Of a stretch of 64,000 nt of DNA, positions 41,773 through 49,850 are shown piece after piece. This DNA comes from a virus: the IMG/VR virus record IMGVR_UViG_3300020057_000029, positions 62,001-126,000 of that record; one strand, given 5' to 3'. Below the pieces are notes generated by a model. That model saw only the letters and a list, made by a program, of their open reading frames with translations, was not told the origin of the DNA and made no database searches. The position numbers and the translations under genes were made by a program. The stretch's first letter is position 1. The number at the start of each line of letters is the position of its first letter.

Positions 41773-41779
41773 AAATTAA

Positions 41780-42589
41780 ATGATCAATTTTAAAGACTTA
41801 CCTCCTGAAGAGAAAAAAGCCTTAGCGGAAGAAATGTTCAAACCTCTTGAGTCAGCTGACAAACTAAGAGAATGGATCGTATTCTTCTTTGGTCTTGACA
41901 TGCCAATTGGACATATTGATCCAGATTCGAATTCCAGTCCAATTGAGGCAATGTGGGAGATCTACTCCTGTATTAAAGAAAATAAAGGTGAAGATAATCC
42001 TGGTTACATCATGCTTTCGGCGCGGGAAGGTTATAAAACGCTTTCTGCCTCCATTCTAGAAACCCTTCTTTTGGTACATTTCAGACTAACCATCGCTCAC
42101 CTGGCAGCGATTCAGGCCCAGTCTGCTAAGGCTATTCAGTATATCAATTTCTTTTTCAACAAAATCCAACCTCTTTTGGAAGTATCGGGTTGGTCTAAAA
42201 CCAGTGAAAACAAGAGTAAGGTAAGCTTTCGTACAAAAGAAGGCGATGACGCTTACATTCGCGTAATTGTGGCCACGATGGCTGGCGCTAACTGTATAGA
42301 TCCTGCTATGGTGCTTGATACAGACAGGGGCAATATTTCCGCTCAAGAAGTATATGATTTGGTCAGAAACAATGAATGCGTAATGGTCCTGTCTTTTAAC
42401 CATAAAACAAATGAGTTGGAATATAAAGAAGTCACCCACACATTCGACTCTATCAAAACTTTAGTCACGATAGAATTAGAAAATGGGTCAATTATCAAAT
42501 GTTCTCCTGAACACAGGTTTTACATAGAAGGCAAGGGCTATATGGAGGCCAAGGATTTGACTGAAGAGGATTATTTAAGTGTCAAATAG
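41780..42589 (+). CDS. terminase large subunit, N-terminal half fused to split-intein N part
   Basis: A 269-residue protein. Residues 1-171 are the ATPase start (Walker A-like SAREGYKT, residues 80-87; RVIVATMAGAN). At Cys172 a split intein begins: CIDPAMVLDTDRG (block A) and GSIIKCSPEHRF (block B with SPEH), 98 residues ending DLTEEDYLSVK. The host sequence stops exactly before the Walker B that begins the other half. Protein trans-splicing with the product at 42762-44228 would restore TerL. Confidence 0.88.
   Translation: MINFKDLPPEEKKALAEEMFKPLESADKLREWIVFFFGLDMPIGHIDPDSNSSPIEAMWEIYSCIKENKGEDNPGYIMLSAREGYKTLSASILETLLLVHFRLTIAHLAAIQAQSAKAIQYINFFFNKIQPLLEVSGWSKTSENKSKVSFRTKEGDDAYIRVIVATMAGANCIDPAMVLDTDRGNISAQEVYDLVRNNECVMVLSFNHKTNELEYKEVTHTFDSIKTLVTIELENGSIIKCSPEHRFYIEGKGYMEAKDLTEEDYLSVK
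42293..42586 (+). mobile_element. split intein, N-terminal part (IntN)
   Basis: 98 residues from Cys1 (codon at 42293) to a stop at 42587. Blocks A and B are intact. It has no endonuclease domain; the gap to IntC contains the remnant of a Vsr-like endonuclease. Confidence 0.85.
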
Positions 42590-42630
42590 ACCGACAAGAC
42601 ATGACCTAGAGTTTGCGAGGGCGTCGGTGC

Positions 42631-42765
42631 GCAAAACAGTCTTGTAAGAAAAAGAGCTTGCTGATCAAAGGCGCTACAGGAAACACAGGGACAGAGATGG
42701 CCTTATCTTTAGGGTATGACCGCATCTGGGACTGTGGAAAAATAAGATGGGAGATTTTCTTGTGA
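42631..42765 (+). pseudogene. remnant of Vsr-like homing endonuclease between intein halves
   Basis: One frame reads KQSCKKKSLLIKGATGNTG and then MALSLGYDRIWDCGKIRWE before a stop, matching the last 45 residues of the intact endonucleases (for example KQSCTKENLLKKGAIGN and MALSLGYSRIWDCGKKRW at 57746-59449). The rest of the gene is gone. Its stop TGA overlaps the GTG start of the terminase C half (GTGA), which shows the ancestral order IntN, endonuclease, IntC. Confidence 0.88.
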
Positions 42766-42875
42766 AAAAAGTAAAGATAAAAAGTATTAAAAGGTCAAAC
42801 GTAGAGGTTCCAATGTTGGACTTTACCGTTGCTGATAACCACAACTACTTTGTGGAGCAGGCGCTTACTCACAAT
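42762..42875 (+). mobile_element. split intein, C-terminal part (IntC)
   Basis: 38 residues ending in Thr-His-Asn, followed by extein Ser at 42876. Length and motifs match known split-intein C parts such as gp41-1 and DnaE types. Confidence 0.85.
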
Positions 42876-44228
42876 TCTGAGCATACAAACATGATGTTCG
42901 TAGACGAAATCGACGTGGTGGCAAATCCTCAAGCCTATGAAGAGGCTAAGCTCATTCCTGGTTATGCTAAGGGATTACATCCGGTTACCGTGAAGCTATC
43001 TACTCGTAAATTTGCATTTGGACTCATGCAGAAGGAACTTGACCTGGCTCCAATATCAGGTGATAAGATTCTTAGGTGGAATCTTTTAGATGTTACGGAG
43101 CGTTGCCCTGATAGTCGCCATAGGCCAAATGAGCCAAAAGAAGACCGGTATGTAGCAAAAGCCTTGCCTCTAAAACAGATGAGTGTAGAAGACTACTCAG
43201 ATCTACAAGATGTGGAAAAGGACAAGTTCGACCTCATTCCGCAAGCCCATGCTGGATGCTCCAGTTGCAAACTCTTGCCGGTATGCAAGACCAGGCTAGC
43301 AGCTCGTCCAGCCAATGATGTTGGCGGCTTGTTTAAGCCCGTAGGCGCTGTGATTAACACTTTTAAGAAGACCGGCCCTGATCGCGCAGAGGCACAGCTT
43401 CTTTGCTGGAAGCCATCCACTAAAGGAATGGTGTACCCTCGCTTTGAGTCCACACTCGATACCGGCAACGTGATCAGTCTTGAAAAAGCCTGGGAAACCC
43501 TTGTTGGTGATCCTCCTCATAAAAAGAAGATTTCAGAAGCCGATCTTCTTTGGAAGATGCAGCAGCTTGGAATTGCATTCTACGCTGGAGTGGACTGGGG
43601 TTATACTCACGATTTCGTAATCGTTGTTTTTGCCATAATCCCTAATGGTGAAATATGGATTGTAGACTGTTATTCAATGGCCGGTCTAGAATTTTCTGAC
43701 ATCTTGGAAATCGCTAAAGACTATCGCGATAAGTACCGTATGGATAAATGGTGGTGTGACCAGGCTATGCCTGCGAATATCAAATCTTTTAACAAGAACC
43801 ATATGAAATCTCCTTCTTTCACCAAAGATGTTATGGGTGGAATTGAATCTTTGCGTTCTAAGATCTTAGATGGTAACAGCAGGCGTTTGCTTAAGGTTTT
43901 TAATACGGAAAACTGTGAAAAAGTAATTACAGCCTTTCAAAAACACCATTTCAAGCTAGACAGTGCGGGTAACCCTTCTCTTATCCCAGATGATACCCCT
44001 GGGGTCGCAGATAGCGCCGATGCTATGCGTTACGTTGGCCAAAACATGTTTCCTATCCGTGGACCCCAGAAACCCAGTATGGCCGCTGACGCTACTGGGA
44101 ATACTGCTGTAATGGTTCAGAATGTCGAAAATTCCGAGCTGATGAAGCAGGAGCTATTAAACAGGTTAGAGGGAACAGCTTTTAAGGGCGGGACGGGCAA
44201 AAAAGGTGGGTTTCATTTTAACTTCTGA
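42762..44228 (+). CDS. split-intein C part fused to terminase large subunit C-terminal half
   Basis: The GTG at 42762 has GGAG 8 nt upstream and overlaps the remnant stop; an ATG at 42747 is the alternative. Residues 1-38 are IntC (VPMLDFTVADNHNYFVEQALTHN split over block F and G, with terminal His-Asn), then Ser+1. The extein has Walker B MMFVDEID at once, then the RNase H-fold nuclease (AGVDWGYTHDF, WWCDQA, DSADAMRY). With the N half it forms the packaging motor. Confidence 0.88.
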   Translation: MKKVKIKSIKRSNVEVPMLDFTVADNHNYFVEQALTHNSEHTNMMFVDEIDVVANPQAYEEAKLIPGYAKGLHPVTVKLSTRKFAFGLMQKELDLAPISGDKILRWNLLDVTERCPDSRHRPNEPKEDRYVAKALPLKQMSVEDYSDLQDVEKDKFDLIPQAHAGCSSCKLLPVCKTRLAARPANDVGGLFKPVGAVINTFKKTGPDRAEAQLLCWKPSTKGMVYPRFESTLDTGNVISLEKAWETLVGDPPHKKKISEADLLWKMQQLGIAFYAGVDWGYTHDFVIVVFAIIPNGEIWIVDCYSMAGLEFSDILEIAKDYRDKYRMDKWWCDQAMPANIKSFNKNHMKSPSFTKDVMGGIESLRSKILDGNSRRLLKVFNTENCEKVITAFQKHHFKLDSAGNPSLIPDDTPGVADSADAMRYVGQNMFPIRGPQKPSMAADATGNTAVMVQNVENSELMKQELLNRLEGTAFKGGTGKKGGFHFNF

Positions 44229-44266
44229 CGCAATCTTAACTGTAATAGCTTATAGGAGGCTTTCGA

Positions 44267-45211
44267 GTGTCTAAATTTAATTTATTATTCTTTCTCAATG
44301 CTTACAAAGACGCTGCCTCTACAAACCAGCCAAATTTCCAGAACTTCAAATGGAGTAGGGAAATCAATGGCCTATCAGCATCAAAGCCTTTAAGTCAAGA
44401 ATTAAGCCTAGCTCCAGGTGAGTCTAAGACCGTCTTTGATGGCACCAGAGCTTTGTCCCAGGACGGCAGCACTGTCTACTCTTTGGCCTTAAAAGTCGGC
44501 GCATCCTCTATTTATGTTCTTAAGCACATTTCTGGCACTGCACCTGCTTTTCGTACAGCTCGCAGCTCAGCAGCTGACGCTACAACTCAAATAACAGTGA
44601 CTCAAAACGGTCCACTATTGATTTTTACATCGACTGGTGGCACAGCCCTTAGCCTGATCGCTGGCGGCGCTGTGGTTGGCGACTACGTTCGTCTAGGCAG
44701 CCTTTTTGATGTCAACAACCAAGGCGAATGGAAAATATTAGCCTTAACAGCCACCAGTCTTACTGTAAAAAATGATATTGGTGTTGCTCAGGGGCCAATC
44801 ACTCTTGCTGCTGGTTTTGATGATCAGCTTCGTGTTTACGGGGCCTTGGGCGTACAGGTAGATGACACCCTCAATATCACTGGTGGATTTTCAATTATAA
44901 GCCGCGATGCTTATAAGATCACTGCCGTTTCTGACAATCTTGTAGAATTTTCCAGTCTTGAGGTCTTGCCAACAGAAGCAAGTGTGACCACCAATGCTCT
45001 AGCTATTTACTCCGCTGCTAAGCAATTTGTATATTTAGAAACATCTGAAAAGGTTTCTCTAATTATCAACGGGATAGCAACAGGAGATGTTGAACCTTTC
45101 TTGGTAGGTAATAAGCCTGGTATTTTTGTTAAAACCGCAACAATGTGGTCTTTGGCTATCACAAATCAAAGCACTGATCCAGCATCTGTTTACGTTGCTG
45201 CAATTGAATAG
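44267..45211 (+). CDS. probable virion structural protein
   Basis: A 314-residue protein started by GTG after a perfect AGGAGG. It is rich in Ser, Thr, Ala, Gly and beta-branched residues with regular beta-like periods (ATTQITVTQNGPLLIFTSTG), typical of head decoration or tail-associated proteins. Between terminase and portal genes, a head-related role is likely, but no family was recognised. Confidence 0.5.
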   Translation: MSKFNLLFFLNAYKDAASTNQPNFQNFKWSREINGLSASKPLSQELSLAPGESKTVFDGTRALSQDGSTVYSLALKVGASSIYVLKHISGTAPAFRTARSSAADATTQITVTQNGPLLIFTSTGGTALSLIAGGAVVGDYVRLGSLFDVNNQGEWKILALTATSLTVKNDIGVAQGPITLAAGFDDQLRVYGALGVQVDDTLNITGGFSIISRDAYKITAVSDNLVEFSSLEVLPTEASVTTNALAIYSAAKQFVYLETSEKVSLIINGIATGDVEPFLVGNKPGIFVKTATMWSLAITNQSTDPASVYVAAIE

Positions 45212-45234
45212 TTTGGTCAAAAGCGACATGATTA

Positions 45235-45243
45235 CGATATAAG
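45235..45243 (+). promoter_or_regulatory. extended -10-like promoter of the portal gene
   Basis: CGATATAAG, ending 7 nt before the ATG at 45251, with AAGG overlapping. The TG is CG here, so it is a weaker member of the family. Confidence 0.45.
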
Positions 45244-45250
45244 GTAGAAT

Positions 45251-47122
45251 ATGGACAATGACAACAAAACTCCAGACCAAATAGAAGCTGCAATTGTTGC
45301 TTTGCAATCTGCTGTAGCCTCAGTCGATTCTAAAAAGAAGATGTTGTTTACCGTTTCTGATACAGAAGAGGCTACCCTTGCCAAGGGTGGCTATGAAAGC
45401 TCTAGCCCCATATCGCCCTTGCTTGCTGCTATTAAAAGTGCTTCTGGTTCTGCAAGCAGGAAAGCCCCTCGTTTAGCTTTTACTGAAAACCCAGCACCTT
45501 CTGACAATTATCTTGGTCTGTTCAAATCCAAGCGCAGGCTGGTGCCTGATGAGATTTTAAAACAAATTCGCGTAACCGATCACTTGATCGCTGCTATCCT
45601 ACGTGCTCGCGGCAACATGATGAGCCTATTTGGCCATCCTCGTAAAAACAGATTTGATATAGGAATGGAAATCGCTATTAAACAGGAGTTTGAAAAAGTC
45701 TTTACTCCAGAGCAATTGGCCAAAGTACGAATGCGTATCAAGAATCTTGAGGCAGTACTCGTCAACTGTGGACACACAGAAGGTCTTGAACAACAAGATA
45801 GGACCACATTAGCTGATTTTATAGATATTCAAGCTCGCAATGGATTGACATTTGGTCGTTTTGCTACTGAGATTATTTATGATCGCGGAGAAGAACCAGG
45901 CTCTGATGGTCGTTTTCCATTTTTCCGGTTTCGCGCTCTAGACGTTGCTACTATTTATCGCGCTGTTCGCAAGGGTGAAATGCTAGGAAACACACTGCGC
46001 CTAACCGCAATCAAAGCTCTTCAGTCCTTGACTGGTGAGAACTTTAAGATTGACTTTGACAGGCTTCAAGAAGACGAATATGCTTGGCTACAGGTAATTG
46101 AGGGAACCCCTCGTCAAGCCTTTACGCATGATGAGATGATTGTTTACAATCTTTACGATTCTACCGATATCGAACACAATGGCTATCCAGTATCGCCAAT
46201 GGATACTGCGATCAGTTCTATTACTACCCATATTTCTATCGATGCCTATAAAAAGCTCTATTTTCAAAACGGTCGTGCCTCTAAGGGTATGCTTGTGATC
46301 AAATCTGATGAAGTAGATCAGGCTACACTTGACAACATGAAGCTTCAGTTCAACGCTTCTATTAATAGCGTAAGTAATTCTTTCCGTACTCCTATTTTTG
46401 GTATTGGAAAAGAAGACCAAGTTGACTGGTTGGCGATGAATGAGGGCGCTCGTGACGACGACTTCCAGTTCATGTACGATCAGATTGCTCGTAACATTCT
46501 TTCTGCTTTCAATATGTCTCCTGACGAGCTTCCTGGCTACTCACACCTTTCTCGTGGTACTAACTCGCAGACCCTATCTGAATCAAATAACGAATTCAAG
46601 CTTACCGCTGCTCGTGATACTGGTCTACGTCCTTTAATCTTGAAGTTCCAGACCTTCTTTAACGAAAAGCTTCTTCCTTTGATTGACCCTTTGCTTGCAA
46701 AAATTGCAGAGGTTAGGTTCGCTGGCATTGATGCTCAGTCCAAAGAGCAAGAGTCTACTCGATTACAGCAAGACATGGCTGTACACATGAATTACGACCA
46801 GACCTTAAAAGAAGTAGATAAAGAGCCTATCGGACACACTCTTGGTGGCGAATTCCCTTTTAATGAGCGTTGGCAGATTATTATAGACAAGTACATGAAC
46901 GTTTCTGAGCTTAGGGCTCAGTTCTTCAAAGATCCTACTGCTTACGTAGATCCCTTGCTACAATATAAAAGAGATCCCTTTTTTCTACAGAATCTACAAT
47001 TGTTAGCCCAAGTAAACCCACTTGCCCTAAAAGCTTTTTATGCGACTAAGCCTTTTGCCCTAGAATTCTTAAAAATGAACATCGAAGACGCCTTAGAAGA
47101 AGACGAAAACGTAGGAACCTAA
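45251..47122 (+). CDS. portal protein
   Basis: A 623-residue protein with the portal layout: a disordered N-terminus, a wing/clip region, and a helical C-terminus. The segment FDDFQ-like region (EGARDDDFQFMYDQIARNILSAF), followed by PDELPGYSHLSRGTNSQTLSES and the NEFKLTAARDTGL helix, is typical of phage portals. It forms the dodecameric DNA channel to which the terminase docks. Located right after terminase, the usual order. Confidence 0.8.
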   Translation: MDNDNKTPDQIEAAIVALQSAVASVDSKKKMLFTVSDTEEATLAKGGYESSSPISPLLAAIKSASGSASRKAPRLAFTENPAPSDNYLGLFKSKRRLVPDEILKQIRVTDHLIAAILRARGNMMSLFGHPRKNRFDIGMEIAIKQEFEKVFTPEQLAKVRMRIKNLEAVLVNCGHTEGLEQQDRTTLADFIDIQARNGLTFGRFATEIIYDRGEEPGSDGRFPFFRFRALDVATIYRAVRKGEMLGNTLRLTAIKALQSLTGENFKIDFDRLQEDEYAWLQVIEGTPRQAFTHDEMIVYNLYDSTDIEHNGYPVSPMDTAISSITTHISIDAYKKLYFQNGRASKGMLVIKSDEVDQATLDNMKLQFNASINSVSNSFRTPIFGIGKEDQVDWLAMNEGARDDDFQFMYDQIARNILSAFNMSPDELPGYSHLSRGTNSQTLSESNNEFKLTAARDTGLRPLILKFQTFFNEKLLPLIDPLLAKIAEVRFAGIDAQSKEQESTRLQQDMAVHMNYDQTLKEVDKEPIGHTLGGEFPFNERWQIIIDKYMNVSELRAQFFKDPTAYVDPLLQYKRDPFFLQNLQLLAQVNPLALKAFYATKPFALEFLKMNIEDALEEDENVGT

Positions 47123-47123
47123 T

Positions 47124-47903
47124 ATGAGTGAAATCAATTACAAAGTAAAATACGAACAGATTAAGCTTAAGTTCATGAGCTCCGTAGATATGGCCTTCCG
47201 TCTTGGTTATGAAAATGGCCAAAAAGATTCTCAGACGGAAATGGCTGCTGGACAACAGCAAGCCGCTGAACAACAGGCTCAACAACAATCTAACGCTGAG
47301 GCAAATGGTTTTGGTGGCGGCGAGGGCGATGATTCCGATTCCGATGGAGATGGAATGGGCGATGCTCTTCCTGGTCAATCTGGGATGCCTGGTGAAGGCG
47401 ACAGTGAAGACCCTAACCAAGACCCCAATATGGGCGGTGCTGGACAGCCTGGACAGCCTGGACTAGATGGTTCTGAAGCTGATCCTGAAGCTGCTCCAGT
47501 TGATGGTTCTGAGCTGGATTCTCACATTTCTCAACTCGAACAGATGACTATGGGAAAATCTGAAGTATCCGTAGAACAGCTCAAGAAATCTTTGATTGGA
47601 ATCAAACGTTTCAAAGAGGCTCGCGACCTTCACAAGTCTATGAATGCCATCAAACAGATCGGCAATACCATGAAAAAATCTACAAAAAAACATGCTAAGA
47701 AAATGAGCGGTTTAAAACCCACATTTAACGTAAACGCTAACAAACAAGCGGCTGCAAATCTTACCGACAAAGATAAAGCGGCAATCAATGGTCAAGAAAA
47801 AATCGTAGCAGATATCATGAAATCTTGGGATGAACAAGACAAGAAATCTACCAAGAAGATCACTGACATCCTCAATATCGAAGGTTTGACAAAAAAAGAA
47901 TAA
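47124..47903 (+). CDS. head-region protein with acidic Gly-rich middle
   Basis: A 259-residue protein: Gln/Ala-rich and Gly/Asp/Pro-rich low-complexity middle (residues 40-130) between helical ends. It carries MGKSEVSVEQL, a KSE site like those of the scaffold and protease proteins, which suggests processing. Between portal and MuF genes; a scaffold or core component is plausible. Confidence 0.5.
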   Translation: MSEINYKVKYEQIKLKFMSSVDMAFRLGYENGQKDSQTEMAAGQQQAAEQQAQQQSNAEANGFGGGEGDDSDSDGDGMGDALPGQSGMPGEGDSEDPNQDPNMGGAGQPGQPGLDGSEADPEAAPVDGSELDSHISQLEQMTMGKSEVSVEQLKKSLIGIKRFKEARDLHKSMNAIKQIGNTMKKSTKKHAKKMSGLKPTFNVNANKQAAANLTDKDKAAINGQEKIVADIMKSWDEQDKKSTKKITDILNIEGLTKKE

Positions 47904-47952
47904 AACCTGCAAATATCTGGATCAAAGAAAACAGGTCTAAAGGCAATAGGAT

Positions 47953-48711
47953 ATGTTAGGAATAAGCAGTTCTGGTAGAGAACAGATCAATTCAGTTGTA
48001 GAGGATCATTTTGATACAATAGCTCTACATTTAATTGGTGACATTCCTCATCTCAAATACAAAAAACTACTTCTCATTAGCTCGACTAAAAATTACGGGC
48101 TTCCTAATCTATTTGTCCAGGCAATGGCCAACAGAACTCCTAATCCTATTGAACAGGATGTTCTTAAGAATCTTCTTGTCACTGTGCATGGTTATATCGA
48201 AGCGCTCAAAGAAAAGACCAAGAATAAAGTGGCTGAGCGTGTGGATGAAATTGTCAAGCGCTCTAAGATCAACAGAGAAAAGGCTCGCAAAGAAGACATT
48301 GAAGATGCTGTCCAAGAGGAGCTTAACAGTGCAAAAGCCCAGCTCAAAGCGATTGTGGAGTCCGAATCTACCAAGCTTCGCAATCTAGGCTCCCTAATGG
48401 ACATCTCTCACGTAGCAGCATCTCGTGGTGAGAGTGACCCTTTAGTATTCTTTGTAATAGTAAGAGACGGTAAAACCTGCAAGGAATGTTTACGGCTTCA
48501 TTTGAACCCAGATGGTAACCCTAGAGTTTGGAAGCTTTCTGAGCTCAAGCAGGGTTATCACAAACGTGGTGAAGACAACCCATCTGCTTTTGGAGCACAT
48601 CCACATTGTCGTTGCACCCTGACCTATATAACCCAAGGCTTTGGGTTCAAAGAGGGTAAAATTGCTTGGATCGGCGAAAAACATGATGAATTCAATAAGC
48701 AAAGAAAATAG
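47953..48711 (+). CDS. MuF-like head morphogenesis protein
   Basis: A 252-residue protein whose C-terminal 90 residues carry the MuF/SPP1-gp7 pattern: DGKTCKECLRLHLNPDG, then FGAHPHCRCTLTYI. The N-terminal half is helical. Such minor head proteins ride with the portal and are injected or needed for head assembly. Confidence 0.8.
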   Translation: MLGISSSGREQINSVVEDHFDTIALHLIGDIPHLKYKKLLLISSTKNYGLPNLFVQAMANRTPNPIEQDVLKNLLVTVHGYIEALKEKTKNKVAERVDEIVKRSKINREKARKEDIEDAVQEELNSAKAQLKAIVESESTKLRNLGSLMDISHVAASRGESDPLVFFVIVRDGKTCKECLRLHLNPDGNPRVWKLSELKQGYHKRGEDNPSAFGAHPHCRCTLTYITQGFGFKEGKIAWIGEKHDEFNKQRK

Positions 48712-48891
48712 TTGGCCAATTATCGTAGGACCGCACGTAACGGGATCATGATTGTGTTTGCGTTGAAAGCTGTACATACTTTCGCAAAAAGCTTACTTAT
48801 CCGTTCTTTTACCGTGGGCAGCAATCCCGCGATGCTCAATTCGTTAAATATCTCTCTTTTAAATCTGAATTAAAAAATCCCTAAAAATTTT

Positions 48892-48916
48892 TTGCGAACC
48901 ATACAGTGTTTCGCAA
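48892..48916. other. hairpin in the convergent intergenic region
   Basis: TTGCGAA and TTCGCAA form a perfect 7-bp stem around an 11-nt loop, with an A/T-rich flank. It may end one or both of the converging transcripts. The rest of the 288-nt gap (48712-48999) shows no gene, tRNA or clear element. Confidence 0.4.
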
Positions 48917-48999
48917 CATAGTCTAGCGGTTTTTAGCTCTCCACCAATAAATAGCCATTTCAGGGCAACTTGTAGGTTAAGTCTATAGTTATTGCCTTT

Positions 49000-49842
49000 T
49001 CATTTCTTTAGCCCAATTTCTTTCAGTCTTTGTTCTAGATATTCGCCTGCAGTATAGCGTTCTGACAAGCGTACTTCAGGCCTGGCGTGCATAAATAGTG
49101 GTGAAGAATACCTAGACTTGTTCGCTTCTTTGCCAGAAGGGTTTACCACTCTGTGTGTTGTAGATCTTAATTTACCAGCAGTAATTTCCTGTAACTGATC
49201 ACCAACATTCACCACCACAGTGCCTGGGTCTATGTCCAACAGATGCCATTTGCCATCCAAGTCTTTGACTGCAAGGCCTGGAGCAGATGCTGCAGGTAGA
49301 ATGGTGATCAGATTAATATCCTCATGAGGAGCCGCTCTTACTGCACCTTTTTCTGCGTCAGAAGGCAGAGGTGGGTAATGTAGCACGCGAAAAAGGGTGT
49401 TTGGAGACTCCGTAATCATGCTGGGCAGCATCAGGTTCTTGCCGGTACGCATTAGGTGTTCTACGTTGATTTGGGAAAGAAGGGTGGAGCCTAGGAGCTC
49501 AAGATCTTCAGCCAAATACATTGTGGACTTGTCGATTCCATTTGGTACGTTCTTGTCGAAGCCTGGACCAAAAAGGTGATAGAATTCTTTCAAATCCTTC
49601 ACGCTGTAGCCTTTAGCGTTCTCGCTCTTCATTGGGAAATAGCCAGAAGCCCCGCCATGCTCTGCTTTGAGATCGTGCTTCGTTTCACTGCCGAAAAATT
49701 TCTCCCACTGACCATACACTTCGCTTAAGCGTGAGCCTGAGATTCCATGATTGGTCAGAACGGCAAAGCCAGTCTGTTCGAGGGAGTTATAAAGCTCTTT
49801 ACGGAAGGTAGGGCTTGCTTTGCTGATTTTAGCGACTTTCAT
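49000..49842 (-). CDS. 2-oxoglutarate/Fe(II)-dependent dioxygenase (isopenicillin N synthase-like)
   Basis: A 280-residue double-stranded beta-helix enzyme. Iron ligands His173 and Asp175 (APHEDINLIT) and His230 (STTHRVVNP) and the 2OG-binding Arg244-x-Ser246 (SRYSSP) are all present, with the DIOX_N pattern FAVLTNHGIS at residues 26-35. The family hydroxylates small molecules, and some phage homologues modify DNA bases, though those usually belong to other clades. Its position among minus-strand genes in the late region is unusual. Confidence 0.85.
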   Translation of the reverse strand: MKVAKISKASPTFRKELYNSLEQTGFAVLTNHGISGSRLSEVYGQWEKFFGSETKHDLKAEHGGASGYFPMKSENAKGYSVKDLKEFYHLFGPGFDKNVPNGIDKSTMYLAEDLELLGSTLLSQINVEHLMRTGKNLMLPSMITESPNTLFRVLHYPPLPSDAEKGAVRAAPHEDINLITILPAASAPGLAVKDLDGKWHLLDIDPGTVVVNVGDQLQEITAGKLRSTTHRVVNPSGKEANKSRYSSPLFMHARPEVRLSERYTAGEYLEQRLKEIGLKK

Positions 49843-49850
49843 ATTGCTCC

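Noticed and set aside
42587-42765. Programmed frameshift or sequencing error joining the two TerL halves
   Set aside because: The gap contains a recognisable endonuclease remnant, and each half has proper intein residues and start and stop signals; a simple shift would not restore a continuous TerL.
48712-48999. tRNA or tRNA-like sequence in the large gap
   Set aside because: No cloverleaf with a T-loop consensus could be drawn.
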